Below, one piece after another: positions 9,360 through 19,193 of a stretch of 64,000 nucleotides of DNA (position 1 is the first letter of the stretch; every line of letters begins with the position of its first letter). The DNA comes from Micromonospora sp. CCTCC AA 2012012 (GTDB taxonomy: Bacteria > Actinomycetota > Actinomycetes > Mycobacteriales > Micromonosporaceae). The stretch is from the NCBI RefSeq assembly GCF_040499845.1, contig NZ_CP159342.1:6138001-6202000 (forward strand), given 5' to 3'. The notes below the pieces were generated by a model that ran no database searches, was not told the origin of the DNA, and saw only the letters and a program-made list of their open reading frames with translations. The translations under genes were made by a program, and so were the position numbers.

Positions 9360-10177
9360 CGGACGGCTCCTGGGGTCGCGTCGGCCGGCTCGCTGCCGTT
9401 GCCCGTGTTGCCGCCGCCCTCGGCAGCGAGGCCGAGGTTGCCGGAACGGCCGGCGGTGATCAGCTCGACCACCTGCGAGTGGGTGATGTCGGTGGTCTTC
9501 ACCTGGGCGACCATCTGACCGAGATAGAGCGCGGCGATGCGGTCGGAGACGGCGAAGACGTCGTTCATGTTGTGCGAGATGAGCACCACGGCCAGTCCCC
9601 GGTCGGCGAGCCGGCGGACCAGCTCCAGCACCTGGGCGGTCTGCGCGACGCCGAGCGCGGCGGTCGGCTCGTCGAGGATGACGAGCTTGCTGTTCCAGAG
9701 CACCGCCTTGGCGATCGCCACGGTCTGCCGCTGGCCGCCGGAGAGGCTGGAGACGTGCTGGCGCAGCGACTTGACGGTCCGGACGCTCAGGCCGGCCAGG
9801 GTCTCGGCGGCCATCTGCTCCATGGTGGGCTCGTCGAGCACGAGCCCGCTGCGCTTCTCCCGCCCGAGGAACATGTTCTGCACGATGTCGAGGTTGTCGC
9901 AGAGCGCGAGGTCCTGGTAGACGACCTCGATGCCCAGCGCGGCGGCGTCCCGCGGGCTGTTGATGTGCACCCGGTTGCCGTCGAAGAGGAACTCGCCGCC
10001 GTCCGTCGGGTAGATACCGCTGATGCACTTGACCAGGGTGGACTTACCGGCGCCGTTGTCGCCGACCAGCGCGGTCACCTCGCCGGGATGAGCGGCGAAC
10101 GAGACGTCACGCAGGACCTGGACGGGACCGAAGCTCTTGTCGATCCCGCGCAGTTCCAGCAGGGGGGTTGCGGACAC
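9356..10177 (-). CDS. xylG: Sugar ABC importer ATPase, single-domain XylG-like
   Basis: This 273-residue ATPase energises the sugar importer. Walker A (GDNGAGKST, near residue 40), the signature LSGGQRQ, Walker B (LVILDEPTAAL) and the H-loop His (LISHN) are all intact. Enzymes of the E. coli XylG/RbsA type carry two ATPase domains in about 500 residues; this one has a single domain and a short Gly/Asn-rich tail, like FrcA-type proteins, so it should work as a homodimer. The start is GTG with AAAGGAG 7 bases upstream. It follows the binding-protein gene after a strong hairpin. Confidence 0.92.
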   Translation of the reverse strand: MSATPLLELRGIDKSFGPVQVLRDVSFAAHPGEVTALVGDNGAGKSTLVKCISGIYPTDGGEFLFDGNRVHINSPRDAAALGIEVVYQDLALCDNLDIVQNMFLGREKRSGLVLDEPTMEQMAAETLAGLSVRTVKSLRQHVSSLSGGQRQTVAIAKAVLWNSKLVILDEPTAALGVAQTAQVLELVRRLADRGLAVVLISHNMNDVFAVSDRIAALYLGQMVAQVKTTDITHSQVVELITAGRSGNLGLAAEGGGNTGNGSEPADATPGAVR

Positions 10178-10227
10178 GGGGGTCTCCTTTGCGCGGAGGG
10201 GAGATCTCGGAGCCCGTCCGGTGGCGG

Positions 10228-10267
10228 GGCGCTGCCCGGCACGGTGGTCACCGTGCCGGGCAGCGCC
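10228..10267 (-). terminator. Intercistronic hairpin after the binding-protein gene
   Basis: A perfect 19-base inverted repeat (10228-10246 with 10249-10267) sits between the binding-protein gene and the ATPase gene, within an otherwise co-directional operon. Such hairpins usually act as partial terminators or 3'-end protectors that let the binding protein be made in excess. No T run follows, so full termination is unlikely. Confidence 0.75.
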
Positions 10268-10294
10268 GCCTGGAGCGGGGTTGACGCGTACGGG

Positions 10295-11395
10295 TCAGCT
10301 GATGCCGGCGTCGGCGCAGAGCTTGGCGTACGCCCCGGTGCAGAGCTCGTCCTTGGTCACGAAGCCGTCGGCGACGACGTCCTTGACGTTCTCCTTGTAG
10401 ATGGCCTTCGGGGTCAGCAGCACGGAGGCCACCTCACGGCCACCCTCCGGGTCCTTGACCGTCTGACCGGTCTCCTTCTTCTCCCCCTTGGCCAGCGAGA
10501 TGGCCAGGTCGGAGGCCGCCTTCGCCTCCTCCTTGATCGCCTTGTAGACGGTCATGCACTGGTCACCGGCGAGGATGTTCTGCAGGCCCTGCGCGGTCGC
10601 GTCCTGGCCGGTCACCGGCACCTTGCCGTTGAGCTTGTTCTTCTTCAGCACCGAGATGGCCGCGTTGCCGAGGCCGTCGTTGGCGGCGAGTACACCGTCG
10701 ATCTTGCCCTTGGTCTGGGTGAGCATCTGCTCGAAGATCACGCCGGCCTGCGCGTTGTCCCAGTCCGGAACCGACTGGTCCGGGCCCTTGGTGTACTCCT
10801 TCGAGTCGAACTTCGGCTTGAGCACCGAGTCGTACCCGTTCTTGAACAGGGTGGCGTTGTTGTCGGTCGGCGAGCCGTTGAGGTAGGCCACGACCGGGTT
10901 CTTGGCGCCCTTGTCGGTCAGGCACTTGCTCAGGCCCTCGCCCTGCAGCTTGCCGACCGCCTCGTTGTCGAAGCTGACGTAGTACTGCGCCGAGCCACCC
11001 AGGGTGAGCCGGTCGTAGTCGATGGTGGCGACGCCCTGCGACTTCGCCTTGTCGAGCACGGCCTTGCCGGTGCCGGAGTCCAGGTTGACGATCATCAGCG
11101 CGGTCACGCCGTTGGTCAGCATGCCGTCGGCGATGGTGGAGAAGGCGGACTTGTCGCCCTGCGCGTTCTGGATGGTGTAGTCGACGCCGGCTGCCTTGAA
11201 GGCCTCCTCCAGGAACTTGCGGTCCGCGCCCTCCCAGCGGGCGGAGGACTTGCTGTCCGGGAGGATCACGCCGATTTTCGGCTTCTTGGCGCTGCCGCCG
11301 GCCTGGTTGCTGTCGGAGGAGTTGTCACCGCAGGCGGCCATGCTGCCGGTGGCCAGGAGGCCGACGGCGGCGAAGGTGAGGAAGCCCTTGCGCAT
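10295..11395 (-). CDS. xylF: Sugar-binding lipoprotein of ABC importer, XylF-like
   Basis: This 366-residue periplasmic-binding-protein-like lipoprotein captures the sugar outside the membrane. ATG at 11395 is chosen because AAAGGA lies 9 bases upstream; the ATG at 11413 has no ribosome site. The signal peptide ends in a lipobox, GSMAAC, with acylated Cys near residue 22. The mature protein is a type I binding fold (PKIGVILPDS...). The segments ARWEGADRKF, TIDYDRLTLG and PTDNNA closely resemble XylF, including the Arg, Asp and Asn positions used for xylose. It is the first gene of the importer operon. Confidence 0.92.
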   Translation of the reverse strand: MRKGFLTFAAVGLLATGSMAACGDNSSDSNQAGGSAKKPKIGVILPDSKSSARWEGADRKFLEEAFKAAGVDYTIQNAQGDKSAFSTIADGMLTNGVTALMIVNLDSGTGKAVLDKAKSQGVATIDYDRLTLGGSAQYYVSFDNEAVGKLQGEGLSKCLTDKGAKNPVVAYLNGSPTDNNATLFKNGYDSVLKPKFDSKEYTKGPDQSVPDWDNAQAGVIFEQMLTQTKGKIDGVLAANDGLGNAAISVLKKNKLNGKVPVTGQDATAQGLQNILAGDQCMTVYKAIKEEAKAASDLAISLAKGEKKETGQTVKDPEGGREVASVLLTPKAIYKENVKDVVADGFVTKDELCTGAYAKLCADAGIS

Positions 11396-11505
11396 CTGCA
11401 CGGGTCCTTTCATGGGGGTGGGGGAAAGTGTCTACCGGTGTTTTGTTGTGTCCGGCAACGTATTCCGCATCGCGTCGCACGCGCAAGAGTGCCGAGGTCA
11501 GAAGT

Positions 11506-11545
11506 TTGTTGGCAGCGGTAACAATTCCGCAACGCGGTTGTCACC
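11506..11545 (-). promoter_or_regulatory. Candidate operator upstream of the sugar importer operon
   Basis: The 234-base gap upstream of the binding-protein gene holds overlapping inverted repeats: TTGTT (11506-11510) and AACAA (11520-11524) separated by 9 bases, and GGTAACAA (11517-11524) with TTGTCACC (11538-11545). The TTGTT...AACAA core recalls the half-sites of XylR/ROK operators. This is a pattern-based guess; binding by the ROK protein at 6875-8056 is inferred. Confidence 0.35.
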
Positions 11546-11629
11546 CGCGCGTCATCCCGCAGAGAGCGCTTCCCGCAGCGGCCCTGGTGAAGCCCCGACG
11601 ATCATGGGATCGACGGGGTGGAGTGAGGG

Positions 11630-12112
11630 TCAGGCAGTGGTGGCGAGGGGAGCCGTGGTGGCGGCGGTGAGGGAGATCAGGTCGGCGGGGGCGAGTTGGA
11701 GCTGGAGGCCCCGGCGGCCGGCCGAGACGTAGATGGTGGGGTGGGCCAGCGCCGACGCGTCGAGGACGGTGGGGAGTCGCCGGCGCTGACCGAGCGGGCT
11801 GATGCCGCCGCGGACGTACCCGGTGGCCCGCTCGGCGACCGCGCGGTCGGCCATGGCGGCCCGCTTGCCGCCCACGGCGGCGGCCAGCGCCTTGAGGTCC
11901 AGCTCGCCGGTGACCGGGACGACGGCCACCGTCAGCGCGCCGTCGACCTCGGTGACCAGCGACTTGAACACCCGCTCCGGGGGCACCCCGAGGGCCGCCG
12001 CGACCAGCGCGCCGTAGTTCGGCGCGTCCGGAGCGACGTCGTACGGGTGGGTGCTGTGGCTGACCTTCCGTCTGGTCAGCAGCGCCGTCGCCGGAGTGCC
12101 CTGTCCCGCCAT
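11630..12112 (-). CDS. ybaK: YbaK/EbsC-type Cys-tRNA(Pro) deacylase
   Basis: The 160-residue protein belongs to the YbaK/ProX trans-editing family, which hydrolyses mischarged Cys-tRNA(Pro) in the cytosol. Family features are the FKSLV segment carrying the catalytic Lys, the AAAVGGKRAAMAD region, and the loop GYVRGGISPLG. Length is typical of YbaK. ATG at 12112 sits 43 bases downstream of the methyltransferase stop, so the two may share a transcript. No domain is missing. Confidence 0.92.
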   Translation of the reverse strand: MAGQGTPATALLTRRKVSHSTHPYDVAPDAPNYGALVAAALGVPPERVFKSLVTEVDGALTVAVVPVTGELDLKALAAAVGGKRAAMADRAVAERATGYVRGGISPLGQRRRLPTVLDASALAHPTIYVSAGRRGLQLQLAPADLISLTAATTAPLATTA

Positions 12113-12155
12113 GCCGACAAGCTAACCCGGCCCCGGCCGGGCGGCGAGTCGAAAA

Positions 12156-13382
12156 TCAGCCGGCCACCGGTCGACAGACCAGCACGGTGGGCGCACCGGC
12201 CACCCGGGTCAGCACCAGGCTCGCCGCCGCGTCGCCGGCCAGCCGCAGGTCCCGCCGGAGCTGCTCGGGCTCGAGCGCCGACCCGCGCTTGAGGATCTCC
12301 ACCCGGCCCACCCGGCGCTCCCGCAGCAGCGCACGCAGTCGCTTCAGCGAGAACGGCAGCACGTCGGTGATCTCCAGGCAGCGGGCGAACGGGGTGGGGG
12401 CGGCGGTGTCGGCGTAGAGGTAGGCGATGGTCGGGTCGCCGAGGGTCGCGCCCAGCTCCCCGGCCAGCTCGGCGACGAGGTGTGCGCGGACCACCGCCGG
12501 GTCCGGGTCGTACAGGAACCGGCGGACCGGCCCGACGGCGGCCTCGGCGTTCCCGTCGCCGGTGAGTTGGTGACCGGCGCCGGTGCTCGGGGCGGAGGCG
12601 TCGGCCGGGGGGCGCTCCTTCTCGCGCAGCAGGGTGGCGCGGCGGCGCAGCTCGGCGAGGCGACCGCACCAGAGCGCGGCCTCGACCAGGTCGCCGTCGA
12701 CGCTGACCCACTCCGCCTCGGCCCCGGCCGGGATCAGCGCGTGGTCCAGCCCCGGCGCCACCTTCACCACCGTGTACGGGACCCGTTCGGCGAGACCGGT
12801 GACGAAGTCCCACGGCGGCGAGTAGGACTTCGGGTCGAAGATCCGTCGCCCGGTGCCGGCCTTCCGGCGCGCCGGATCGCAGAAGACCGCCTCGACCCGG
12901 GTCACGTCGAACGCGGTCGCGTCGCCGCACTCCACGGTGCACAGGTCGGCCAGCCCGGCGGCGTCGGCGTTCGCGGCGGCCATCGCGGCGGTGGTCGGGT
13001 CGGCCTCCACCGCGTACACCCGGATGCCGGCGCGGGCGGCGGCCAGCGCGTCCGCGCCGAGGCCGCAGCCCAGGTCGGCCAGGGTCCGCACGCCGGCCGC
13101 CCGCAGCCGGGCGGCCCGCCGGTCGGCGACCACCCGGCGGGTGGCCTGCTCCAGCCCGGCGCGGGTGAGGAACATCCCGGCCGCGTCCGCCCCGAACTTG
13201 CCGACCGCGCGGCGGCGCAGCTCCGCCTGGGTGAGCGCGGCGGCGGCCAGCTCCGCCGGCATCCCGGTGGCGCGGAGCCGGGCCGCCGCGGCCAGCGGGT
13301 CGCCGCCGGCCAGCCCGGCGGCCGTCGCGAGCGCGGCCGACCCCTCGGGGGTACGCAGGGCGGCGAGCTGATCCAGGTCCAC
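12156..13382 (-). CDS. THUMP-domain-like class I SAM-dependent methyltransferase
   Basis: The 408-residue protein has an N-terminal helical region (LAALRTPEGSAAL, a hallmark of this family), a Rossmann methyltransferase core with the SAM loop ADLGCGLGADAL, then the acidic strand YAVEADP, and a CDPARR segment in the position of motif IV. The C-terminal part (PFSLKRLRALLRERRVGRVEILKRGSALEPEQLRRDL) matches the THUMP-like domain found in the same family. The substrate, probably RNA, is not known. GTG at 13382 is chosen because the family starts just before the LAALRTPEG motif and GGGAG precedes it. Confidence 0.85.
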   Translation of the reverse strand: MDLDQLAALRTPEGSAALATAAGLAGGDPLAAAARLRATGMPAELAAAALTQAELRRRAVGKFGADAAGMFLTRAGLEQATRRVVADRRAARLRAAGVRTLADLGCGLGADALAAARAGIRVYAVEADPTTAAMAAANADAAGLADLCTVECGDATAFDVTRVEAVFCDPARRKAGTGRRIFDPKSYSPPWDFVTGLAERVPYTVVKVAPGLDHALIPAGAEAEWVSVDGDLVEAALWCGRLAELRRRATLLREKERPPADASAPSTGAGHQLTGDGNAEAAVGPVRRFLYDPDPAVVRAHLVAELAGELGATLGDPTIAYLYADTAAPTPFARCLEITDVLPFSLKRLRALLRERRVGRVEILKRGSALEPEQLRRDLRLAGDAAASLVLTRVAGAPTVLVCRPVAG

Positions 13383-13481
13383 GCGCTCATTCTCCCGACC
13401 CGGTCCGGAGCGCCCGGCACCGGCCGGGGCGCCGGCACCTCGCCGTCGGGGCGGGGCGAGCGCGACACGACGGGTGATGCG

Positions 13482-13508
13482 TTGGCACTCTCCTTGACGG
13501 AGTGCTAG
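13482..13508 (+). promoter_or_regulatory. CIRCE operator 1 (HrcA site)
   Basis: TTGGCACTC and GAGTGCTAG arms separated by 9 bases match the CIRCE consensus (TTAGCACTC-N9-GAGTGCTAA) with one change in each arm. It overlaps the -35 box of the groES promoter, so HrcA binding would block RNA polymerase. Confidence 0.92.
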
Positions 13509-13522
13509 CCGAGGCATAACCT
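13494..13522 (+). promoter_or_regulatory. groES-groEL promoter
   Basis: TTGACG (13494-13499) and TAACCT (13517-13522) are spaced by exactly 17 bases, a good housekeeping-sigma promoter. It lies between and partly under two CIRCE operators. The predicted mRNA start is near 13529, giving a leader of about 165 bases. The rest of the gap 13383-13693 shows nothing else clear. Confidence 0.8.
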
Positions 13523-13526
13523 GCGA

Positions 13527-13553
13527 TTAGCACTCTCCCATCGAGGGTGCCAG
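13527..13553 (+). promoter_or_regulatory. CIRCE operator 2 (HrcA site)
   Basis: TTAGCACTC matches the consensus arm exactly; the second arm GGGTGCCAG after 9 bases is degenerate. It covers the predicted transcription start. Two CIRCE copies bracketing one promoter suggest tight heat-shock repression by HrcA, whose gene is not in the window. Confidence 0.88.
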
Positions 13554-13693
13554 CTTCCGGGCTTCGGTCCGGGCGCTGAACGCCAGGCGGACCGGCACCC
13601 GCGACGACGGCCCCGCCCGGTGGCATGTGGCAGATTGACGCCGTTCGGCTCGCCGTTCGGCAACGAAACCAAGTACCCCAGGAGGGTATGCCC

Positions 13694-15713
<2,020 letters not shown>

Positions 15714-15733
15714 CCCGACGCCGGACGGCATCA

Positions 15734-15768
15734 TCAGGGCACACCGCCACCTCGGCGGTGTGCCCTGA
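15734..15768. terminator. groEL terminator
   Basis: A perfect 15-base inverted repeat (15734-15748 and 15754-15768) with a 5-base loop begins 20 bases after the groEL stop. Confidence 0.85.
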
Positions 15769-15835
15769 TCCGTATCTGATTACGGAACGCTGACGTCGGT
15801 GGCCGTCGGCCCCGGTGATCGACAAGACTGGTCCG

Positions 15836-17509
15836 GTGAGCAGCATCTCCCGCGGTCATGCCGCGCTGGCCGGGATCACCGCCGCCGCCGTGGCCATCGG
15901 TGCCGCCGAACCGGTGGCGGTCCTCACCGGTGCCCGCTCGGCACCGCTGATCGCGGTGGGTGGCGTGGTCGTCGACCTCGTTCCCGAGCCGGTCAAGCAG
16001 TTCGCCATCGCGGTCTTCGGCACGTACGACAAGATCGCCCTGCTGATCGGGACGGCGGTGCTGCTGGCGGCGGTCGCCGCGCTGCTCGGGGTGCTGGCGG
16101 CCCGCCGGCTCCGGGTCGGTCTCGCGGGCATCGCCGCGTTCGCCGTCCTCGGGTCGGCCGCCGCCCTCACCCGGACCGGCGCGAACGTCTTCGACGCGCT
16201 GCCGTCGCTGGTCGGTGGGGCGCTGGGCGGGCTGACCCTCTGGCTGCTCCTGGCCGGCCCCCTCCAACCCCACATCTGGGCCTGGACGCCTCCCACACCG
16301 AGCACCCCGCCCCACCCCGAGCCGCCCACCGCCGGCCCGGAACGCGCCGCCGAGGGCGCGGCGCCCGCCGGCCCGCAGCCGCCGTCGGCGCCGGTCCCGC
16401 CGGTGGTACGCCCCGTGGCGGCCCACGGTGAGGAGTCGGACCCGGAGGGACGGCGACGGTTCCTGACCGGGGCGGGCGCACTGCTGGGCGCGGCGGCGGT
16501 GGCCGGGCTCGGCGGACACTGGCTGGCCGGTCGGCGGGGTGTCTCCAGCGCCCGGCAGGCGGTCGTCCTGCCCACCCCGTCCGCACCGGCTCCCGCGGTC
16601 CCGGCCGGTGCGGACCTCGGGCTCGCCCGGCTGGCTCCCTACGTGACGCCGAACGCGGACTTCTACCGGATCGACACCGCGCTGGTGGTGCCGCAGGTGG
16701 ATCCGGCGACCTGGCGGCTGCGGATCCACGGGCGGGTCCGCAAGCCGATCGAGCTGAGCTTCGCCGACCTGCTCGCCCGGCCGATGGTGGAGCGGTACGT
16801 GACACTCGCCTGCGTCTCCAACGAGGTGGGCGATGACCTGATCGGCAACGCGCGTTGGCTGGGTGTGCCGATCAAGGAGCTGCTGGACGAGGCGGAGCCG
16901 GAGGAGGGGGCCGACCAGGTGGTGGGCCGCTCGGCCGACGGCTGGACCTGCGGCACCCCGACGGCGGCGCTGCGGGACGGGCGGGACGCGTTGCTCGCGG
17001 TCGGCATGAACGGCGAGCCGCTGCCGGTCGAGCACGGCTTCCCGGTCCGGATGGTGGTGCCCGGTCTCTACGGGTACGTCTCGGCCTGCAAGTGGGTGAC
17101 CGAGCTGGAGCTGACCAGCTTCGCCGACTTCGACGCGTACTGGGTGCCGCGCGGGTGGTCCGCGCAGGGGCCGATCAAGACGCAGTCCCGGATCGACACC
17201 CCCCGCCCCCGCGGCCGACTCAGCGCCGGCCCGGTGACGGTCGCCGGGGTGGCCTGGGCCCAGCACCGGGGCGTCCGCACGGTCGAGGTACGCGTCGACG
17301 GCGGTCCCTGGCGGGAGGCGACGCTCGCCCCGGCGGTCTCGGTGGACACCTGGGTGCAGTGGTCCTGGCGGTGGGACGCCACCCCGGGTGAGCACACCCT
17401 CCAGGTCCGGGCCACGGATGCCGAGGGCGTCACCCAGCCCGAGCAGCGGCGTCCGGTCGCACCGGACGGCGCCACCGGCTGGCACACCGTCAAGGTCACC
17501 GTCGGCTGA
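15836..17509 (+). CDS. Membrane-anchored molybdopterin oxidoreductase, sulfite-oxidase fold
   Basis: The product (557 residues from GTG 15836) has four N-terminal hydrophobic segments, a Pro/Ala linker, then a twin-arginine-like sequence (R206-RRFLTG followed by a hydrophobic stretch), then a SUOX-fold molybdopterin domain and a C-terminal dimerisation (Mo-co_dimer) domain. The cofactor-ligating Cys is C326 in VTLACVSNEV. The order suggests catalysis outside the membrane. GTG 15836 is chosen over GTG 15815 because an AAGACT box sits 6 bases before it, as in leaderless genes. The physiological substrate is unknown; sulfite or methionine sulfoxide are possibilities by family. Confidence 0.9.
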   Translation: MSSISRGHAALAGITAAAVAIGAAEPVAVLTGARSAPLIAVGGVVVDLVPEPVKQFAIAVFGTYDKIALLIGTAVLLAAVAALLGVLAARRLRVGLAGIAAFAVLGSAAALTRTGANVFDALPSLVGGALGGLTLWLLLAGPLQPHIWAWTPPTPSTPPHPEPPTAGPERAAEGAAPAGPQPPSAPVPPVVRPVAAHGEESDPEGRRRFLTGAGALLGAAAVAGLGGHWLAGRRGVSSARQAVVLPTPSAPAPAVPAGADLGLARLAPYVTPNADFYRIDTALVVPQVDPATWRLRIHGRVRKPIELSFADLLARPMVERYVTLACVSNEVGDDLIGNARWLGVPIKELLDEAEPEEGADQVVGRSADGWTCGTPTAALRDGRDALLAVGMNGEPLPVEHGFPVRMVVPGLYGYVSACKWVTELELTSFADFDAYWVPRGWSAQGPIKTQSRIDTPRPRGRLSAGPVTVAGVAWAQHRGVRTVEVRVDGGPWREATLAPAVSVDTWVQWSWRWDATPGEHTLQVRATDAEGVTQPEQRRPVAPDGATGWHTVKVTVG

Positions 17510-17685
17510 CCGGGGTCGCCCTGGCCGACCAGCACGTGCGTCGCTCGGTCGTCGGGTCCGCGTAGCGTTTCGGCCGGCGGGAGGGTGGGGTCGTGGGGCG
17601 GCCGTGCCGCCGCCCCGGTCCGGCAGGGAGCCGTCACCGGCGTCGGGGAACGCCGTACGCGGGACGTCGCGGTGTCCCGCCGGAA

Positions 17686-18444
17686 TCAGTAGGCGTTCGG
17701 GTAGTACGCCACCGACCAGCCGCGATAGGAGCCGTGGTCGAGGTAGCCGGCCACGCCGACCGCGCCGCCCACCGAGGTGCCGATGACCTTGCCCTCGCCC
17801 AGGCTGATCGCGACGTGCCCGGTGTCGGCCGAGTTGTGGTACCAGACCAACGCACCGCGCGGCGGGATGCCGGAGGTGTTCAGGTAGCCGTGGCTGCTCT
17901 CCCAGTCGCCGCCGATCTCGGCGGTGCTCCAACCCGAGCCGCCCCAGCCGTACGCCAGGGCGGTGAACTTGAGGCAGAGGTTCTCGTACGCCGTGGAGCG
18001 GTAGTTCTGGAACGCCCAGTCGATGGCGCCGTTGGGGGAGCGCGGGTTGGTCTTCGAGGAGGGCTCGGCGCCGACGTAGACGCAGCTGTTGACGATCTGC
18101 CCGTCCGAGCCGGTGTAGACGTAGGCGTCGGAGACCATGCCGCCGTTGGAGAGGAAGTCCCACATGGTCGTGGTGCCGTAGGTGCCGGTCACGGACTGGC
18201 CGGTGGTCTGGCAGAGCAGCGTGACGCTGGCCCCGTCGGCGACCGTACGCCAGGAGTCGTAGCCGCTGGACGGGCCGGAGCGGACGTTGAGGTCGGCGCC
18301 GGAGGTGTTGATGGTGCCGGTGGCGGAGCTGGCGTACGCCTGGGCGACGCCGGGTACGGCGCCGACCAGACCGGTGACGAGTGCGGTGGTGACGGCGAGC
18401 GCACCGGCTCGGCGTCTCCCCAATCCATCGAAAGGTTTCCACAT
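17686..18444 (-). CDS. Secreted SH3b plus NlpC/P60-like peptidoglycan hydrolase
   Basis: The 252-residue protein begins with a signal peptide (hydrophobic run ending GVAQAYA, about 40 residues). A bacterial SH3-like domain follows (ADLNVRSGPSSGYDSW), then a C-terminal cysteine-peptidase-like domain with the candidate nucleophile C157 (ENLCLKFTALAYGWGG) and His210 (DTGHVAISLG). This matches NlpC/P60 or CHAP-type peptidoglycan hydrolases; I favour NlpC/P60-like, but the third catalytic residue is not obvious. ATG at 18444 gives the signal peptide; the upstream extension overlaps whiD. It probably cleaves peptide stems in the cell wall. Confidence 0.85.
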   Translation of the reverse strand: MWKPFDGLGRRRAGALAVTTALVTGLVGAVPGVAQAYASSATGTINTSGADLNVRSGPSSGYDSWRTVADGASVTLLCQTTGQSVTGTYGTTTMWDFLSNGGMVSDAYVYTGSDGQIVNSCVYVGAEPSSKTNPRSPNGAIDWAFQNYRSTAYENLCLKFTALAYGWGGSGWSTAEIGGDWESSHGYLNTSGIPPRGALVWYHNSADTGHVAISLGEGKVIGTSVGGAVGVAGYLDHGSYRGWSVAYYPNAY

Positions 18445-18507
18445 ATCGCTGAAGCTAGTGAGTGGGAATCCCGCCGTCCATCGACGAAAGGGCGATACGC
18501 ACGCGCC

Positions 18508-18540
18508 GACGCCGCGCCCCGGAACCCGGGACGCGGCGTC
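18508..18540 (-). terminator. whiD terminator
   Basis: Inverted repeat with 9-base perfect arms (18508-18516, 18532-18540) and extra pairing inside, 16 bases downstream of the whiD stop on the minus strand. Confidence 0.7.
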
Positions 18541-18556
18541 GGTGAGATCAGGTCGT

Positions 18557-18940
18557 TCAGGCGATCTTGCGCTGGTCCGGCACGGCGGACTTGTGCGGGC
18601 GACCCAGCCGGGCCTCCAGCCGGGCCACGTCGACCCGGGCCTGCCGGCGGTCGGCGCAGTCCTCCCAGCCGACGGCGAGCAGCCGCAGCCGCTCGGACTC
18701 GCTGAAGCCGCCCCAGACGCCGTACGGCTCGCGGACGGCGAGGGCGTGCGCGGCGCACTCCGCCCGCACCGGGCAGGCGCCGCAGACGGCCTTGGCGCCG
18801 GACTCACGGCGCAGGCGCGAGGAGCCGCGCTCGCCGTCCGGGTGGAAGAACTGTGCGCTGTCCCGGCCCCGGCAGGCACCGAGCCGCTGCCAGTCCCAGA
18901 GATCGACGATGGGTCCGGGCAGTCTACGTACGTTCGACAT
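18557..18940 (-). CDS. whiD: WhiD/WhiB3-type Wbl iron-sulfur regulator
   Basis: This 127-residue Wbl protein binds a [4Fe-4S] cluster through C23, C53, C56 and C62 and carries the turn YGVWGG (residues 73-78) that meets the sigma factor. The stretch LPGPIVDLWDWQRLGACRG and the segment FFHPDGERG resemble M. tuberculosis WhiB3 and Streptomyces WhiD more than other Wbl classes. In Streptomyces WhiD acts late in sporulation with sigma factor HrdB. ATG at 18940 follows GAGGAGGGG. It diverges from the bldM-like gene, as I recall for Streptomyces. The C-terminal basic tail (RLGRPHK) may touch DNA. Confidence 0.92.
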   Translation of the reverse strand: MSNVRRLPGPIVDLWDWQRLGACRGRDSAQFFHPDGERGSSRLRRESGAKAVCGACPVRAECAAHALAVREPYGVWGGFSESERLRLLAVGWEDCADRRQARVDVARLEARLGRPHKSAVPDQRKIA

Positions 18941-19057
18941 CAGCACCCCTCCTCCCGCGCGGCACCGCGGAATCCTTCGTGGCCACCTACCGGGTCGGTG
19001 GTCCGCGCGGGACACCCGTTTCCGGCCTGGCGTCTCGGTACCCGGGCTTTCCCGCCC

Positions 19058-19111
19058 TCACACATCTGTGATCGAAAACCTCGGACAACTAGCGGCATAT
19101 GACCCAGATGT
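19058..19111. promoter_or_regulatory. Inverted repeats in the whiD/bldM-like intergenic region
   Basis: The 253-base divergent region turns A+T-richer at about 19060-19135. It holds the palindrome TCACAcatcTGTGA (19058-19071) and a pair ACATCTG (19062-19068) / CAGATGT (19105-19111). These are good candidates for developmental regulator sites, but no known box matches fully. Confidence 0.4.
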
Positions 19112-19193
19112 CGGAAAAGTTCAGATGATTACCCGGAACCTCCTCGGCGGCCGACCCGGTCGTGGTCTGCTCTGAGTCGGAGAGGAGACCACA

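Noticed and set aside
11396..11413. Alternative ATG 11413 for the sugar-binding protein
   Set aside because: It has no ribosome site and the AAAGGA of the downstream ATG lies within it.
13625..13693. Upstream GTG and ATG starts for groES (13625, 13688)
   Set aside because: The 13688 ATG is only one base from the ribosome site and 13625 would add unrelated residues; GTG 13694 gives the family length.
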